Origin: Megachile rotundata
Lineage: Eukaryota; Arthropoda; Insecta; Hymenoptera; Megachilidae
Reading direction: 5' to 3'
Assembly: GCF_050947335.1 (NCBI RefSeq)
Contig: NW_027473368.1
Span: forward strand, 895,095 to 959,094
Length of the DNA stretch: 64,000 nt
Shown here: positions 46,860 to 62,299 of the stretch, piece after piece
Numbering within the stretch: position 1 is the stretch's first letter
How the letters are laid out: each line of letters begins with the position of its first letter
The notes under the pieces: model-generated
Databases searched by the model: none
What the model was told of the DNA's origin: nothing
What the model saw: the letters and a program-made list of their open reading frames with translations, nothing else
Position numbers and translations under genes: made by a program

Positions 46860-48710
46860 CACAATCATACCATCACAATCATACAATTACTACTATACAA
46901 TCACAATCATATAAATACCATCTTACAATCACATTCATACAATCACAATCATACAATCACAATCATACAATCACAATCATACAATCACAATCATACAATC
47001 AAAATCATACAATCACAATCATACAATCACAATCGTGCAGTCACAATCATACAATCGCAATCATACAATCGCAATCATACAATCGCAATCATACCATCAC
47101 AATCATACAATCGCAATCATACAATCACAATCACACAATCACAATCATACAATCACAATCATACAGTCACAATCATACAATCACAATCATACAATCACAA
47201 TCATACAATCGCAATCATACAATCACAATCATACAATCACAATCATACAATCACAACCATACAATCAGAATCATACAATCACAATCATACAATCATAATC
47301 ATACAATCACAGTCATACAATCGCACTCATACAATCACAATCATACAATCGCAATCATACAATTACAATCTCCCAAATACAATCATACAATCACAATCAT
47401 ACAATCACAATCATACAATCACAATTATACAATCACAATCATACAATCAGAATCATACAATCACAATCATACAGTCACAATCATAAAATCACAATGATAC
47501 TATCACAATCATACCATCGCAATCATACAGTCACAATCACACAATCACAATCATACAATCGCAATCATACAGTCACAATCATACAATCACAATCATACAG
47601 TCACAATCATACTATCGCAATCATACGATCACAATCATACCATCACAATCATACAATTACAATCATACAATCACAATCATACAATCACAATCATACTATC
47701 ACAATCATACAATCACAATCATGCAATCACAATCATACAATCATAATCAGACAATGACAATCATACAATCACAATCATACAATCACAATCATACAATTAC
47801 AATCATACAATCACAATCATACAATCACAATCATACAATCACAATCATACAATCACAATCATACAATCACAATCATACAATCGCAATCATACAATTACAA
47901 TCTCCAAAATACAATCTCCCAAATACAATCATACAATCAGAATCATACAATCACAATCATACAATCACAATCATACAATCACAATCATACAATCACAATC
48001 ATACAATCACAATCATGCAATCGCAATCATACAATTACAATCTCCAAAATACAATATCCCAAATACAATCATACAATCAGAATCATACAATCACAATCAT
48101 ACAATCACAATCATACAATCACAATCATACTATCACAATCATACAATCATAATCATACAATGACAATCATACAATCACAATCATACAATCACAATCATAC
48201 AATCACAATCATACATTCACAATCATAAAACCACAATCAGACAATCACAATCATACCATCACCATCATACAATCACAATCATACAATCATAATCATACAA
48301 TTACAATCACACAATCACAATCATACAATCACAATCATACAATCACAATCATACAATCACAATCATACAATCGCAATCATACAATTACTATCTTCAAAAT
48401 ACAATATCCCAAATACAATCATACAATCAGAATCATACAATCACAATCATACAATCACAATCATACAATCACAATCATACTATCACAATCATACAATCAG
48501 AATCATACAATCACAATCATACAATCGCAAGCATACAATCACAATCATACGATCACAATCATACAATCACAATCATACAATCGCAATCATACAATTACAA
48601 TCTCCCAAATACAATCATACAACCACAATCATACAATCACAATCATACAATCATAATCAGACAATGACAATCATACAATCACAATCATACAATCACAATC
48701 ATACAATCAC

Positions 48711-48720
48711 AATATAGAAC
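48711..48720 (+). other. 1-bp deletion shared with 59,347
   Basis: The unit reads aatatagaac where the expected form is aatcatagaac, so the register moves by one. The same shortened unit stands at 59,347-59,356 in the second copy of the right-domain period, so the deletion predates that duplication. Confidence 0.8.
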
Positions 48721-49730
48721 CACAATCAGACAATCACAATCATACAATCACAATCATATAATCACAATCATACAATCACAGTCATACAATCACAGTCATA
48801 CAATCACTATCATACTATCACAATCATACAATCACAATCATACAATCGCAATCGTACAATCGCAATCATACAATCACAATCACACAATCACAATCATACA
48901 ATCACAATCTTCCAGTCACGATCATACAATCACAATCATACAATCACAATCATACTATCGCAATCATACAATCACAATCATACCATCACAATCATACAAT
49001 CACAACCATACAATCATAATCATACAATCACAATCATACAATCATAATCATACAATCACAATCATACAATCGCAATCATACAATCGCAATCATACAATCA
49101 CAATCATACAATCACAATCATACAATCATAATCATATAATCACAATCATACAATCACAATCATACTATCGCAATCATACAATCACAATCATACCATCACA
49201 ATCATACAATTACAATCATACAATCACAATCATACAATCACAATCATAAGATCACAATCATACAATCACAATCACACAATCACAATCATACAATCACAAT
49301 CATACAATCACAATCATACAATCACAATCATATAATCACAATCATACAATCGCAAGCATACAATCACAATCATACAATCATAATCATACAATCACAATCA
49401 TACAATCCCAATCATACAATTACAATCTCCCAAATACAATCATACAATCACAATCAAACACTCACAATCATTGAATCACAATCATACAATCACAATCATA
49501 CTACCGCAATCATACAATCACAATCATACCATCACAATCATACAATTACAATCATACAATCACAATCATACAATCACAATCGTACAATCACAGTCATACA
49601 ATCACAATCTTACAATCACAATCATACTATCACAATCACACAATCACAATCATACAATCGCAAGCATACAATCACAATCATACAATCATAATCATACAAT
49701 CACAATCATACAATCCCAATCATACAATTA

Positions 49731-49745
49731 CAATCTCCCAATACA
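49731..49745 (+). other. 1-bp deletion in a ctccc unit
   Basis: The common R variant ctcccaaatac reads ctcccaatac, one A short. The counterpart near 59,836 is the fused form caatctgacaatac, also one base short. Confidence 0.75.
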
Positions 49746-50269
49746 ATCATACAATCACAATCAAACACTCACAATCATTGAATCACAATCATACAATCAC
49801 AATCATACTACCGCAATCATACAATCACAATCACACAATCACAATCATACAATAACAATCTTCCAGTCACGATCATACAATCACAATCATGCAATCACAA
49901 TCATACAATCGCATTCATACAATCGCACTCATACAATCACAATCATACAATCGCAATCATACAATCACAATCACACAATCACAATCATACAATCACAATC
50001 TTCCAGTCACGATCATACAATCACAATCATACAATCACAATCATACAATCATAATCAGACAATGACAATCATACAATCACAATCATACAATCACAATCAT
50101 ACAATCACAATCATAGAACCACAATCAGACAATCACAATCATACAATCACAATCATACAATCACAATCATACAGTCACAATCATAAAATCGCAATGATAC
50201 TATCACAATCATACCATCGCAATCATACAGTCAGAATCATACAATCACAATCATACAATCACAATCATA

Positions 50270-50289
50270 CAATCACAATCACAATCATA
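50270..50289 (+). repeat. +6 bp expansion: extra CAATCA half-unit
   Basis: The unit is 20 bp: CAATCA at 50,270, CAATCA at 50,276 and CAATCATA at 50,282. One extra copy of the 6-mer half has been added, which shows the 6+8 substructure behaving as a slippage unit. Confidence 0.88.
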
Positions 50290-51241
50290 CAATCGCAATC
50301 ATACAATCGCAATCATACAATCACAATCATACAATCACAATCATACAATCATAATCATATAATCACAATCATACAATCACAATCATACTATCGCAATCAT
50401 ACAATCACAATCATACCATCACAATCATACAATTACAATCATACAATCACAATCATACAATCACAATCATAAGATCACAATCATACCATCACAATCTTAC
50501 AATTACAATCATACAATCACAATCATACAATCACAATCATAAGATCACAATCATACAATCACAATCACACAATCACAATCATACAATCACAATCATACAA
50601 TCACAATCATACAATCACAATCATACAATCACAATCATACAATCGCAAGCATACAATCACAATCATACAATCATAATCATACAATCACAATCATACAATC
50701 CCAATCATACAATTACAATCTCCCAAATACAATCATACAATCACAATCAAACACTACCAATCATTGAATCACAATCATACAATCACAATCATACTACCGC
50801 AATCATACAATCACAATCATACAATTACAATCATACAATCACAACCATACAATCACAATCGTACAATCACAGTCATACAATCACAATCTTACAATCACAA
50901 TCATACTATCACAATCACACAATCACAATCATACAATCACAATCATACAATCACAATCATACAATCACAATCATACAATCACAATCATGCAATCAGAATC
51001 ATACAATCATAATCATACAATGACAATCATACAATCACAATCATACAATCACAATCATACATTCACAATCATAAAACCACAATCAGACAATCACAATCAT
51101 ACAATCACAATCATACAATCACAATCATACAATCACAATCATACAGTCACAATCATAAAATCGCAATGATACTATCACAATCATACCATCGCAATCATAC
51201 AGTCAGAATCATACAATCACAATCATACAATCACAATCATA

Positions 51242-51261
51242 CAATCACAATCACAATCATA
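51242..51261 (+). repeat. +6 bp expansion, second site
   Basis: The structure is the same as at 50,270: two CAATCA followed by CAATCATA, in the same local context (three units after catacagtcagaatc). It lies 972 bp from the first site. Confidence 0.88.
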
Positions 51262-54200
51262 CAATCACAATCATACAATCACAATCATACAATCACAATC
51301 ATACAATCACAATCATACAATCACAATCATACAATCACAATCATACAATCACAATCATACTATCACAATCATACAGTCATAATCATACAATCACAATCAT
51401 ACAATCATAATCATACAATCACAATCATACAATCACAATCATACAATCACAGTCATACAATCACAATCTTACAATCACAATCATACTATCGCAATCACAC
51501 AATCACAATCATACAATCACAATCATACAATCAGAATCGTACAATCACAATCATACAATCACAATCATACAATCACAATCATACTATCGCAATCATACAA
51601 TCACAATCATACCATCACAATCATACAATCACAACCATACAATCATAATCACACAATCACAATCATACAATCAGAATCATACAATCACAATCATACAATC
51701 GCAATCATACAATCGCAATCATACAATCACAATCATACAATCACAATCATACAATCATAATCATACAATCACAATCATACAATCACAATCATACTATCGC
51801 ATTCATACAATCACAATCATACCATCACAATCATACAATTACAATCATACAATCACAATCATACAATCACAATCATAAGATCACAATCATACAATCACAA
51901 TCACACAATTACAATCATACAATCACAATCATACAATCACAATCATACAATCGCAAGCATACAATCACAATCATACAATCATAATCATACAATCACAATC
52001 ATACAATCCCAATCATACAATTACAATCTCCCAAATACAATCATACAATCACAATCATACACTCACAATCATACAATCACAATCATACCATCACAATCAT
52101 ACAATTACTACTATACAATCACAATCATACAAATACCATCTTACAATCACAATCATACAATCACAATCATACAATCACAATCATACAATCACAATCATAC
52201 AATCAAAATCATACAATCACAATCATACAATCACAATCGTGCAATCACAATCATACAATCGCAATCATACAATCGCAATCATACAATCACAATCATACAA
52301 TCACAATCATACAATCACAATCATACAATCACAATCATACAATCACAATCATACAATCGCAATCAAACAATCACAATCATACTACCGCAATCATACAATC
52401 ACAATCATACCATCACAATCATACAATTACAGTCATACAATCACAATCATACAATCACAATCATACAATCAAAATCATACAATCGCAATCATACTATCAC
52501 AATCATACAATCATAATCAGACAATGACAATCATACAATCACAATCATACAATCACAATCATACAATCACAATCATACAATCACAATCATACAATCACAA
52601 TCATACAATCACAATCATAGAACCACCATCAGACAATCACAATCATACAATCACAATCGTACTATCACAATCATACAATCACAGTCATACGATCACAGTC
52701 ATACAATCACAATCATACTATCACAATCATACAATCACAATCATACAATCACAATCATACAATCACAATCATACAATCACAATCATACAATCACAATCAT
52801 GCAATCACAGTCATACAATCATAATCATACAATGACAATCATACAATCACAATCATACAATCACAATCATACAATCACAATCATACATTCACAATCATAA
52901 AACCACAATCAGACAATCACAATCATACCATCACCATCATACAATCGCAATCATACAATCATAATCATACAATTACAATCACACAATCACAATCATACAA
53001 TCACAATCATACAATCACAATCATACAATCACAATCATACAATCACAATCATACAATCACAATCATACAATCGCAATCATACAATTACAATCTCCAAAAT
53101 ACAATATCCCAAATACAACCATACAATCAGAATCATGCAATCACAATCATACAATCACAATCATACAATCACAATCATACTATCACAATCATACAATCAT
53201 AATCATACAATGACAATCATACAATCACAATCATACAATCACAATCATACAATCACAATCATACATTCACAATCATAAAACCACAATCAGACAATCACAA
53301 TCATACCATCACCATCATACAACCACAATCATACAATCATAATCATACAATTACAATCACACAATCACAATCATACAATCACAATCATACAATCACAATC
53401 ATACAATCACAGTCATACAATCGCAATCATACAATTACTATCTCCAAAATACAATATCCCAAATACAATCATACAATCAGAATCACACAATCACAATCAT
53501 ACAATCACAATCATACAATCACAATCATACAATCACAATCATACAATCGCAATCATACAATTACAATCTCCAAAATACAATATCCCAAATACAATCATAC
53601 AATCAGAATCACACAATCACAATCAGATAATCACAATCATACCATCACCATCATACAATCACAATCATACAATCATAATCGTACAATTACAATTACACAA
53701 TCACAATCATACAATCACAATCATACAATCACAATCATACAATCACAATCATACAATCGCAATCATACAATTACTATCTCCAAAATACAATATCCCAAAT
53801 AAAATCATACAATCAGAATCATACAATCACAATCATACAATCACAGTCATACAATCACAATCTTACAATCACAATCATACTATCACAATCACACAATCAC
53901 AATCATACCATCACAATCATACAATCACAACCATACAATCATAATCACACAATCACAATCATACAATCATAATCATACAATCACAATCATACAATCGCAA
54001 TCATACAATCGCAATCATACAATCACAATCATACAATCACAATCATACAATCATAATCATACAATCACAATCATACAATCACAATCATACTATCGCATTC
54101 ATACAATCACAATCATACCATCACAATCATACAATTACAATCATACAATCACAATCATACAATCACAATCATAAGATCACAATCATACAATCGCAATCAC

Positions 54201-57200
54201 ACAATTACAATCATACAATCACAATCATACAATCACAATCATACAATCGCAAGCATACAATCACAATCATACAATCATAATCATACAATCACAATCATAC
54301 AATCCCAATCATACAATTACAATCTCCCAAATACAATCATACAATCACAATCATACACTCACAATCATTCAATCACAATCATACAATCACAATCATACCA
54401 TCACAATCATACAATTACTACTATACAATCACAATCATACAAATACCATCTTACAATCACAATCATACAATCACAATCATACAATCACAATCATACAATC
54501 AAAATCATACAATCACAATCATACAATCACAATCGTGCAATCACAATCATACAATCGCAATCATACAATCGCAATCATACAATCACAATCATAGAATCAC
54601 AATCATACAATCACAATCATACAATCGCAATCAAACAATCACAATCATACTACCGCAATCATACAATCACAATCATACCATCACAATCATACAATTACAA
54701 TCATACAATCACAATCATACAATCACAATCATACAATCAAAATCATACAATCGCAATCATACTATCACAATCATACAATCATAATCAGACAATGACAATC
54801 ATACAATCACAATCATACAATCACAATCATACAATCACAATCATACAATCACAATCATACAATCACAATCATGCAATCACAATCATACAATCATAATCAT
54901 ACAATGACAATCATACAATCACAATCATACAATCACAATCATACCATTACAATCATACAATCACAATCATACAATCACAATCATACAATCGCAATCATAC
55001 CATCGCCATCATACAATCACAATCATACAATCATAATCATACAATTACAATCACACAATCACAATCATACAATCACAATCATACCATTACAATCATACAA
55101 TCACAATCATACAATCACAATCATACAATCGCAATCATACAATTACAATCTCCAAAATACAATATCCCAAATACAATCATACAATCAGAATCATGCAATC
55201 ACAATCATACAATCACAATCATACAATCACAATCATACTATCACAATCATACAATCATAATCATACAATGACAATCATACAATCACAATCATACAATCAC
55301 AATCATACAATCACAATCATACATTCACAATCATAAAACCACAATCAGACAATCACAATCATACCATCACCATCATACAATCACAATCATACAATCACAA
55401 TCATACAATCACAATCATACAATTGCAAGCATACAATCACACTCATACAATCATAATCATACAATCACAATCATACAATCCCAATCATACAATTACAATC
55501 TCCCAAATACAATCATACAATCACAATCATACACTCACAATCATTCAATCACAATCATACAATCACAATCATACCATCACAATCATACAATTACTACAAT
55601 ACAATCACAATCATACAAATACCATCTTACAATCACAATCATACAATCACAATCATACAATCACAATCATACTATCGCAATCATACAATCACAATCATAC
55701 CATCACAATCATACAATCACAACCATACAATCAGAATCATACAATCACAATCATACAATCATAATCATACAATCACAGTCATACAATCGCAATCATACAA
55801 TCACAATATTACAATCACAATCATACAATCACAATTGTACTATCGCAATCATACAATCACAATCATACCATCACCATCATACAATCACAATCATACAATC
55901 ATAATCATACAATTACAATCATACAATCACAATCATACTATCGCAATCATACTATCGCAATCATACTATCACAATCATACAATCACAATCATACAATCGC
56001 AATCATACAATTACAATCTCCAAAATACAATCTCCCAAATACAATCATACAATCATAATCACACAATCACAATCATACTATCACAATCACACAATCACAA
56101 TCATACAATCACAATCATACAATCACAATCATACAATCACAATCATACAATCACAATCATACAATCACAATCATACAATCACAATCATACAATCACAATC
56201 ATACAATCACAATCATACAATCACGATCATACAACCACAATCAGACAATCACAATCATACAATCACAATATTACAATCACAATCATACAATCACAATTGT
56301 ACTATCGCAATCATACAATCACAATCATACCATCACCATCATACAATCACAATCATACAATCATAATCATACAATTACAATCATACAATCACAATCATAC
56401 AATTACAATCATACAATCACAATCATACAATCACAATCATTCTATCACAATCATACAGTCATAATCATACAATCACAATCATACAATCACAATCATACTA
56501 TCGCAATCATACAATCACAATCATACAATCACAATCATACAATCACAATCATACAATCAGAATCGTACAATCACAATCATACAATCACAATCTTCCAGTC
56601 ACAATCATACAATCACAATCATACAATCACAATCATACTATCGCAATCATACAATCACAATCATACCATCACAATCATACAATCATAATCACACAATCAC
56701 AATAGTACAATCATAATCATACAATCACAATCATACAATCGCAATCATACAATCGCAATCATACAATCACAATCATACAATCACAATCATACAATCATAA
56801 TCATACAATCACAATCATACAATCACAATCATACTATCGCATTCATACAATCACAATCATACCATCACAATCATACAATTACAATCATACAATCACAATC
56901 ATACAATCACAATCATAAGATCACAATCATACAATCACAATCACACAATTACAATCATACAATCACAATCATACAATCACAATCATACAATCGCAAGCAT
57001 ACAATCACAATCATACAATCATAATCATACAATCACAATCATACAATCCCAATCATACAATTACAATCTCCCAAATACAATCATACAATCACAATCATAC
57101 ACTCACAATCATTCAATCACAATCATACAATCACAATCATACAATCACAATCATACAATCACAATCATACAATCACAATCGTGCAGTCACAATCATACAA

Positions 57201-60200
57201 TCGCAATCATACAATCGCAAGCATACAATCGCAAGCATACAATCACAATCATACAATCACAATCATACAATCACAATCATACAATCGCAATCAAACAATC
57301 ACAATCATACTACCGCAATCATACAATCACAATCATACCATCACAATCATACAATTACAATCATACAATCACAATCATACAATCACAATCATACAATCAC
57401 AATCATACCATCACAATCATACAATTACTACTATACAATCACAATCATACAAATACCATCTTACAATCACATTCATACAATCACAATCATACAATCACAA
57501 TCATACAATCACAATCATACAATCACAATCATACAATCAAAATCATACAATCACAATCATACAATCACAATCGTGCAGTCACAATCATACAATCGCAATC
57601 ATACAATCGCAATCATACCATCACAATCATACAATCGCAATCATACAATCACAATCACACAATCACAATCATACAATCACAATCATACAGTCACAATCAT
57701 ACAATCACAATCATACAATCACAATCATACTATCGCAATCATACAGTCACAATCATACCATCACAATCATACAATCACAACCATACAATCAGAATCATAC
57801 AATCACAATCATACAATCATAATCATACAATCACAGTCATACAATCGCACTCATACAATCACAATCATACAATCGCAATCATACAATTACAATCTCCCAA
57901 ATACAATCATACAATCACAATCATACAATCACAATCATACAATCACAATTATACAATCACAATCATACAATCAGAATCATACAATCACAATCATACAGTC
58001 ACAATCATAAAATCACAATGATACTATCACAATCATACCATCGCAATCATACAGTCACAATCACACAATCACAATCATACAATCGCAATCATACAGTCAC
58101 AATCATACAATCACAATCATACAGTCACAATCATACTATCGCAATCATACGATCACAATCATACCATCACAATCATACAATTACAATCATACAATCACAA
58201 TCATACAATCACAATCATACTATCACAATCATACAATCACAATCATGCAATCACAATCATACAATCATAATCAGACAATGACAATCATACAATCACAATC
58301 ATACAATCACAATCATACAAACACAATCATACAATCACCATCATAGAACCACAATCATACAATTACAATCATACAATCACAATCATACAATCACAATCAT
58401 ACAATCACAATCATACAATCACAATCATACAATCACAATCATACAATCACAATCATACAATCGCAATCATACAATTACAATCTCCAAAATACAATCTCCC
58501 AAATACAATCATACAATCAGAATCATACAATCACAATCATACAATCACAATCATACAATCACAATCATACAATCACAATCATACAATCACAATCATGCAA
58601 TCGCAATCATACAATTACAATCTCCAAAATACAATATCCCAAATACAATCATACAATCAGAATCATACAATCACAATCATACAATCACAATCATACAATC
58701 ACAATCATACTATCACAATCATACAATCATAATCATACAATGACAATCATACAATCACAATCATACAATCACAATCATACAATCACAATCATACATTCAC
58801 AATCATAAAACCATAATCAGACAATCACAATCATACCATCACCATCATACAATCACAATCATACAATCATAATCATACAATTACAATCACACAATCACAA
58901 TCATACAATCACAAGCATACAATCACAATCATACAATCACAATCATACAATCGCAATCATACAATTACTATCTCCAAAATACAATATCCCAAATACAATC
59001 ATACAATCAGAATCATACAATCACAATCATACAATCACAATCATACAATCACAATCATACTATCACAATCATACAATCAGAATCATACAATCACAATCAT
59101 ACAATCGCAAGCATACAATCACAATCATACAATCACAATCATACAATCACAATCATACAATCGCAATCATACAATTACAATCTCCCAAATACAATCATAC
59201 AACCACAATCATACAATCACAATCTTACAATCACAATCATAGTATCACAATCATACAATCACAATCATGCAATCACAATCATACAATCATAATCAGACAA
59301 TGACAATCATACAATCACAATCATACAATCACAATCATACAATCACAATATAGAACCACAATCAGACAATCACAATCATACAATCACAATCATACAATCA
59401 CAATCATACAATCACAGTCATACAATCACAGTCATACAATCACTATCATACTATCACAATCATACAATCACAATCATACAATCGCAATCGTACAATCGCA
59501 ATCATACAATCACAATCACACAATCACAATCATACAATCACAATCTTCCAGTCACGATCATACAATCACAATCATACAATCACAATCATACTATCGCAAT
59601 CATACAATCACAATCATACCATCACAATCATACAATCACAACCATACAATCATAATCATACAATCACAATCATACAATCATAATCATACAATCACAATCA
59701 TACAATCGCAATCATACAATCGCAATCATACAATCACAATCATACAATCACAATCATACAATCATAATCATATAATCACAATCATACAATCACAATCATA
59801 CTATCGCAATCATACAATCACAATCATACAATTACAATCTGACAATACAATCATACAATCACAATCAAACACTCACAATCATTGAATCAGAATCATACAA
59901 TCACAATCATACTACCGCAATCATACAATCACAATCACACAATCACAATCATACAATCACAATCTTCCAGTCACGATCATACAATCACAATCATGCAATC
60001 ACAATCATACAATCGCATTCATACAATCGCACTCGTACAATCACAATCATACAATCGCAATCATACAATCACAATCACACAATCACAATCATACAATCAC
60101 AATCTTCCAGTCACGATCATACAATCACAATCATACAATCACAATCATACAATCATAATCAGACAATGACAATCATACAATCACAATCATACAATCACAA

Positions 60201-61745
60201 TCATACAATCACAATCATAGAACCACAATCAGACAATCACAATCATACAATCACAATCATACAATCACAATCATACTATCGCAATCATACAATCACAATC
60301 ATACCATCACAATCATACAATTACAATCATACAATCACAATCATACAATCACAATCATAAGATCACAATCATACAATCACAATCACACAATCACAATCAT
60401 ACAATCACAATCATACAATCACAATCATACAATCACAATCATACAATCACAAGCATACAATCGCAAGCATACAATCACAATCATACAATCATAATCATAC
60501 AATCACAATCATACAATCCCAATCATACAATTACAATCTCCCAAATACAATCATACAATCACAATCAAACACTACCAATCATTGAATCACAATCATACAA
60601 TCACAATCATACTACCGCAATCATACAATCACAATCATACAATTACAATCATACAATCACAACCATACAATCACAATCGTACAATCACAGTCATACAATC
60701 ACAATCTTACAATCACAATCATACTATCACAATCACACAATCACAATCATACAATCACAATCATACAATCACAATCATACAATCACAATCATACAATCAC
60801 AATCATACAATCACAATGATACAATCACAATCGTAGAATCACAGTCATACAATCACGATCATACAACCACAATCAGACAATCACAATCATACAATCACAA
60901 TCATACAATCACTGTCATACAATCACAGTCATACAATCACAGTCATACAATCACAATCATACTATCACAATCATACGATCACAATCATACAATCATAATC
61001 ATAAAATCACAGTCATACAATCGCAATCATACAATCACAATATTACAATCACAATCATACAATCACAATTGTACTATCGCAATCATACAATCACAATCAT
61101 ACCATCACCATCATACAATCACAATCATACAATCATAATCATACAATTACAATCATACAATCACAATCATACAATCACAATCATACAATCACAATCATAC
61201 AATCACAATCATACTATCACAATCATACAGTCATAATCATACAATCACAATCATACTACCGCAATCATACAATCACAATCATACAATTACAATCATACAA
61301 TCACAACCATACAATCACAATCGTACAATCACAGTCATACAATCACAATCTTACAATCACAATCATACTATCACAATCACACAATCACAATCATACAATC
61401 ACAATCATACAATCACAATCATACAATCACAATCATACAATCACAATCATGCAATCAGAATCATACAATCATAATCATACAATGACAATCATACAATCAC
61501 AATCATACAATCACAATCAGACAATCACAATCATACAATCACAATCATACATTCACAATCATAAAACCACAATCAGACAATCACAATCATACAATCACAA
61601 TCATACAATCACAATCATACAGTCACAATCATAAAATCGCAATGATACTATCACAATCATACCATCGCAATCATACAGTCAGAATCATACAATCACAATC
61701 ATACAATCACAATCATACAATCACAATCATACAATCACAATCATA

Positions 61746-61765
61746 CAATCACAATCACAATCATA
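61746..61765 (+). repeat. +6 bp expansion, third site
   Basis: Two CAATCA are followed by CAATCATA. The context is the catacagtcagaatc group of the second right-domain copy, but the distance to that group is two units longer than at 51,242, so unit number changed after the duplication. Confidence 0.88.
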
Positions 61766-62285
61766 CAATCACAATCATACAATCACAATCATACAATCAC
61801 AATCATACAATCACAATCATACAATCACAATCATACAATCACAATCATAGAATCACAATCATACAATCACGATCATACAACCACAATCAGACAATCACAA
61901 TCATACAATCACAATCATACAATCACTGTCATACAATCACAGTCATACAATCACAGTCATACAATCACAATCATACTATCACAATCATACTATCACAATC
62001 ATACAATCATAATCATACAATCACAGTCATACAATCGCAATCATACAATCACAATATTACAATCACAATCATACAATCACAATTGTACTATCGCAATCAT
62101 ACAATCACAATCATACCATCACCATCATACAATCACAATCATACAATCATAATCATACAATTATAATCATACAATCACAATCATACAATCACAATCATAC
62201 AATCACAATCATACAATCACAATCATACTATCACAATCATACAGTCATAATCATACAATCACAATCATAAAATCACAATCGTACA

Positions 62286-62299
62286 ATCAAAAATCATAC
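62286..62299 (+). other. 1-bp insertion with substitution
   Basis: The unit after caatcgtac reads caatcaaaaatcatac where caatcacaatcatac is expected: C has become A and one extra A is present, giving a five-A tract. The register shifts by one. Confidence 0.75.

Larger units (their letters stand above)
46860..57399. repeat. ~10.5 kb higher-order period, right domain, copy 1
   Basis: Markers here recur 10.1-10.6 kb to the right: the cacattcatac unit at 46,933 at 57,471; tctccaaaatac near 47.9 kb at a shift of 10,580; aatatagaac at 48,711 at 59,347; and cttccagtcacg near 48.9 kb at 10,636. The shift wanders (10,538, 10,524, 10,580, 10,636, 10,104, 9,818, 10,462, 10,561) because both copies have lost or gained blocks, mostly whole units. 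Stretches at 52.3-57.4 kb are partly matched by 62.9-64.0 kb. Copies here are visibly more diverged than the left-domain pairs. Confidence 0.75.
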
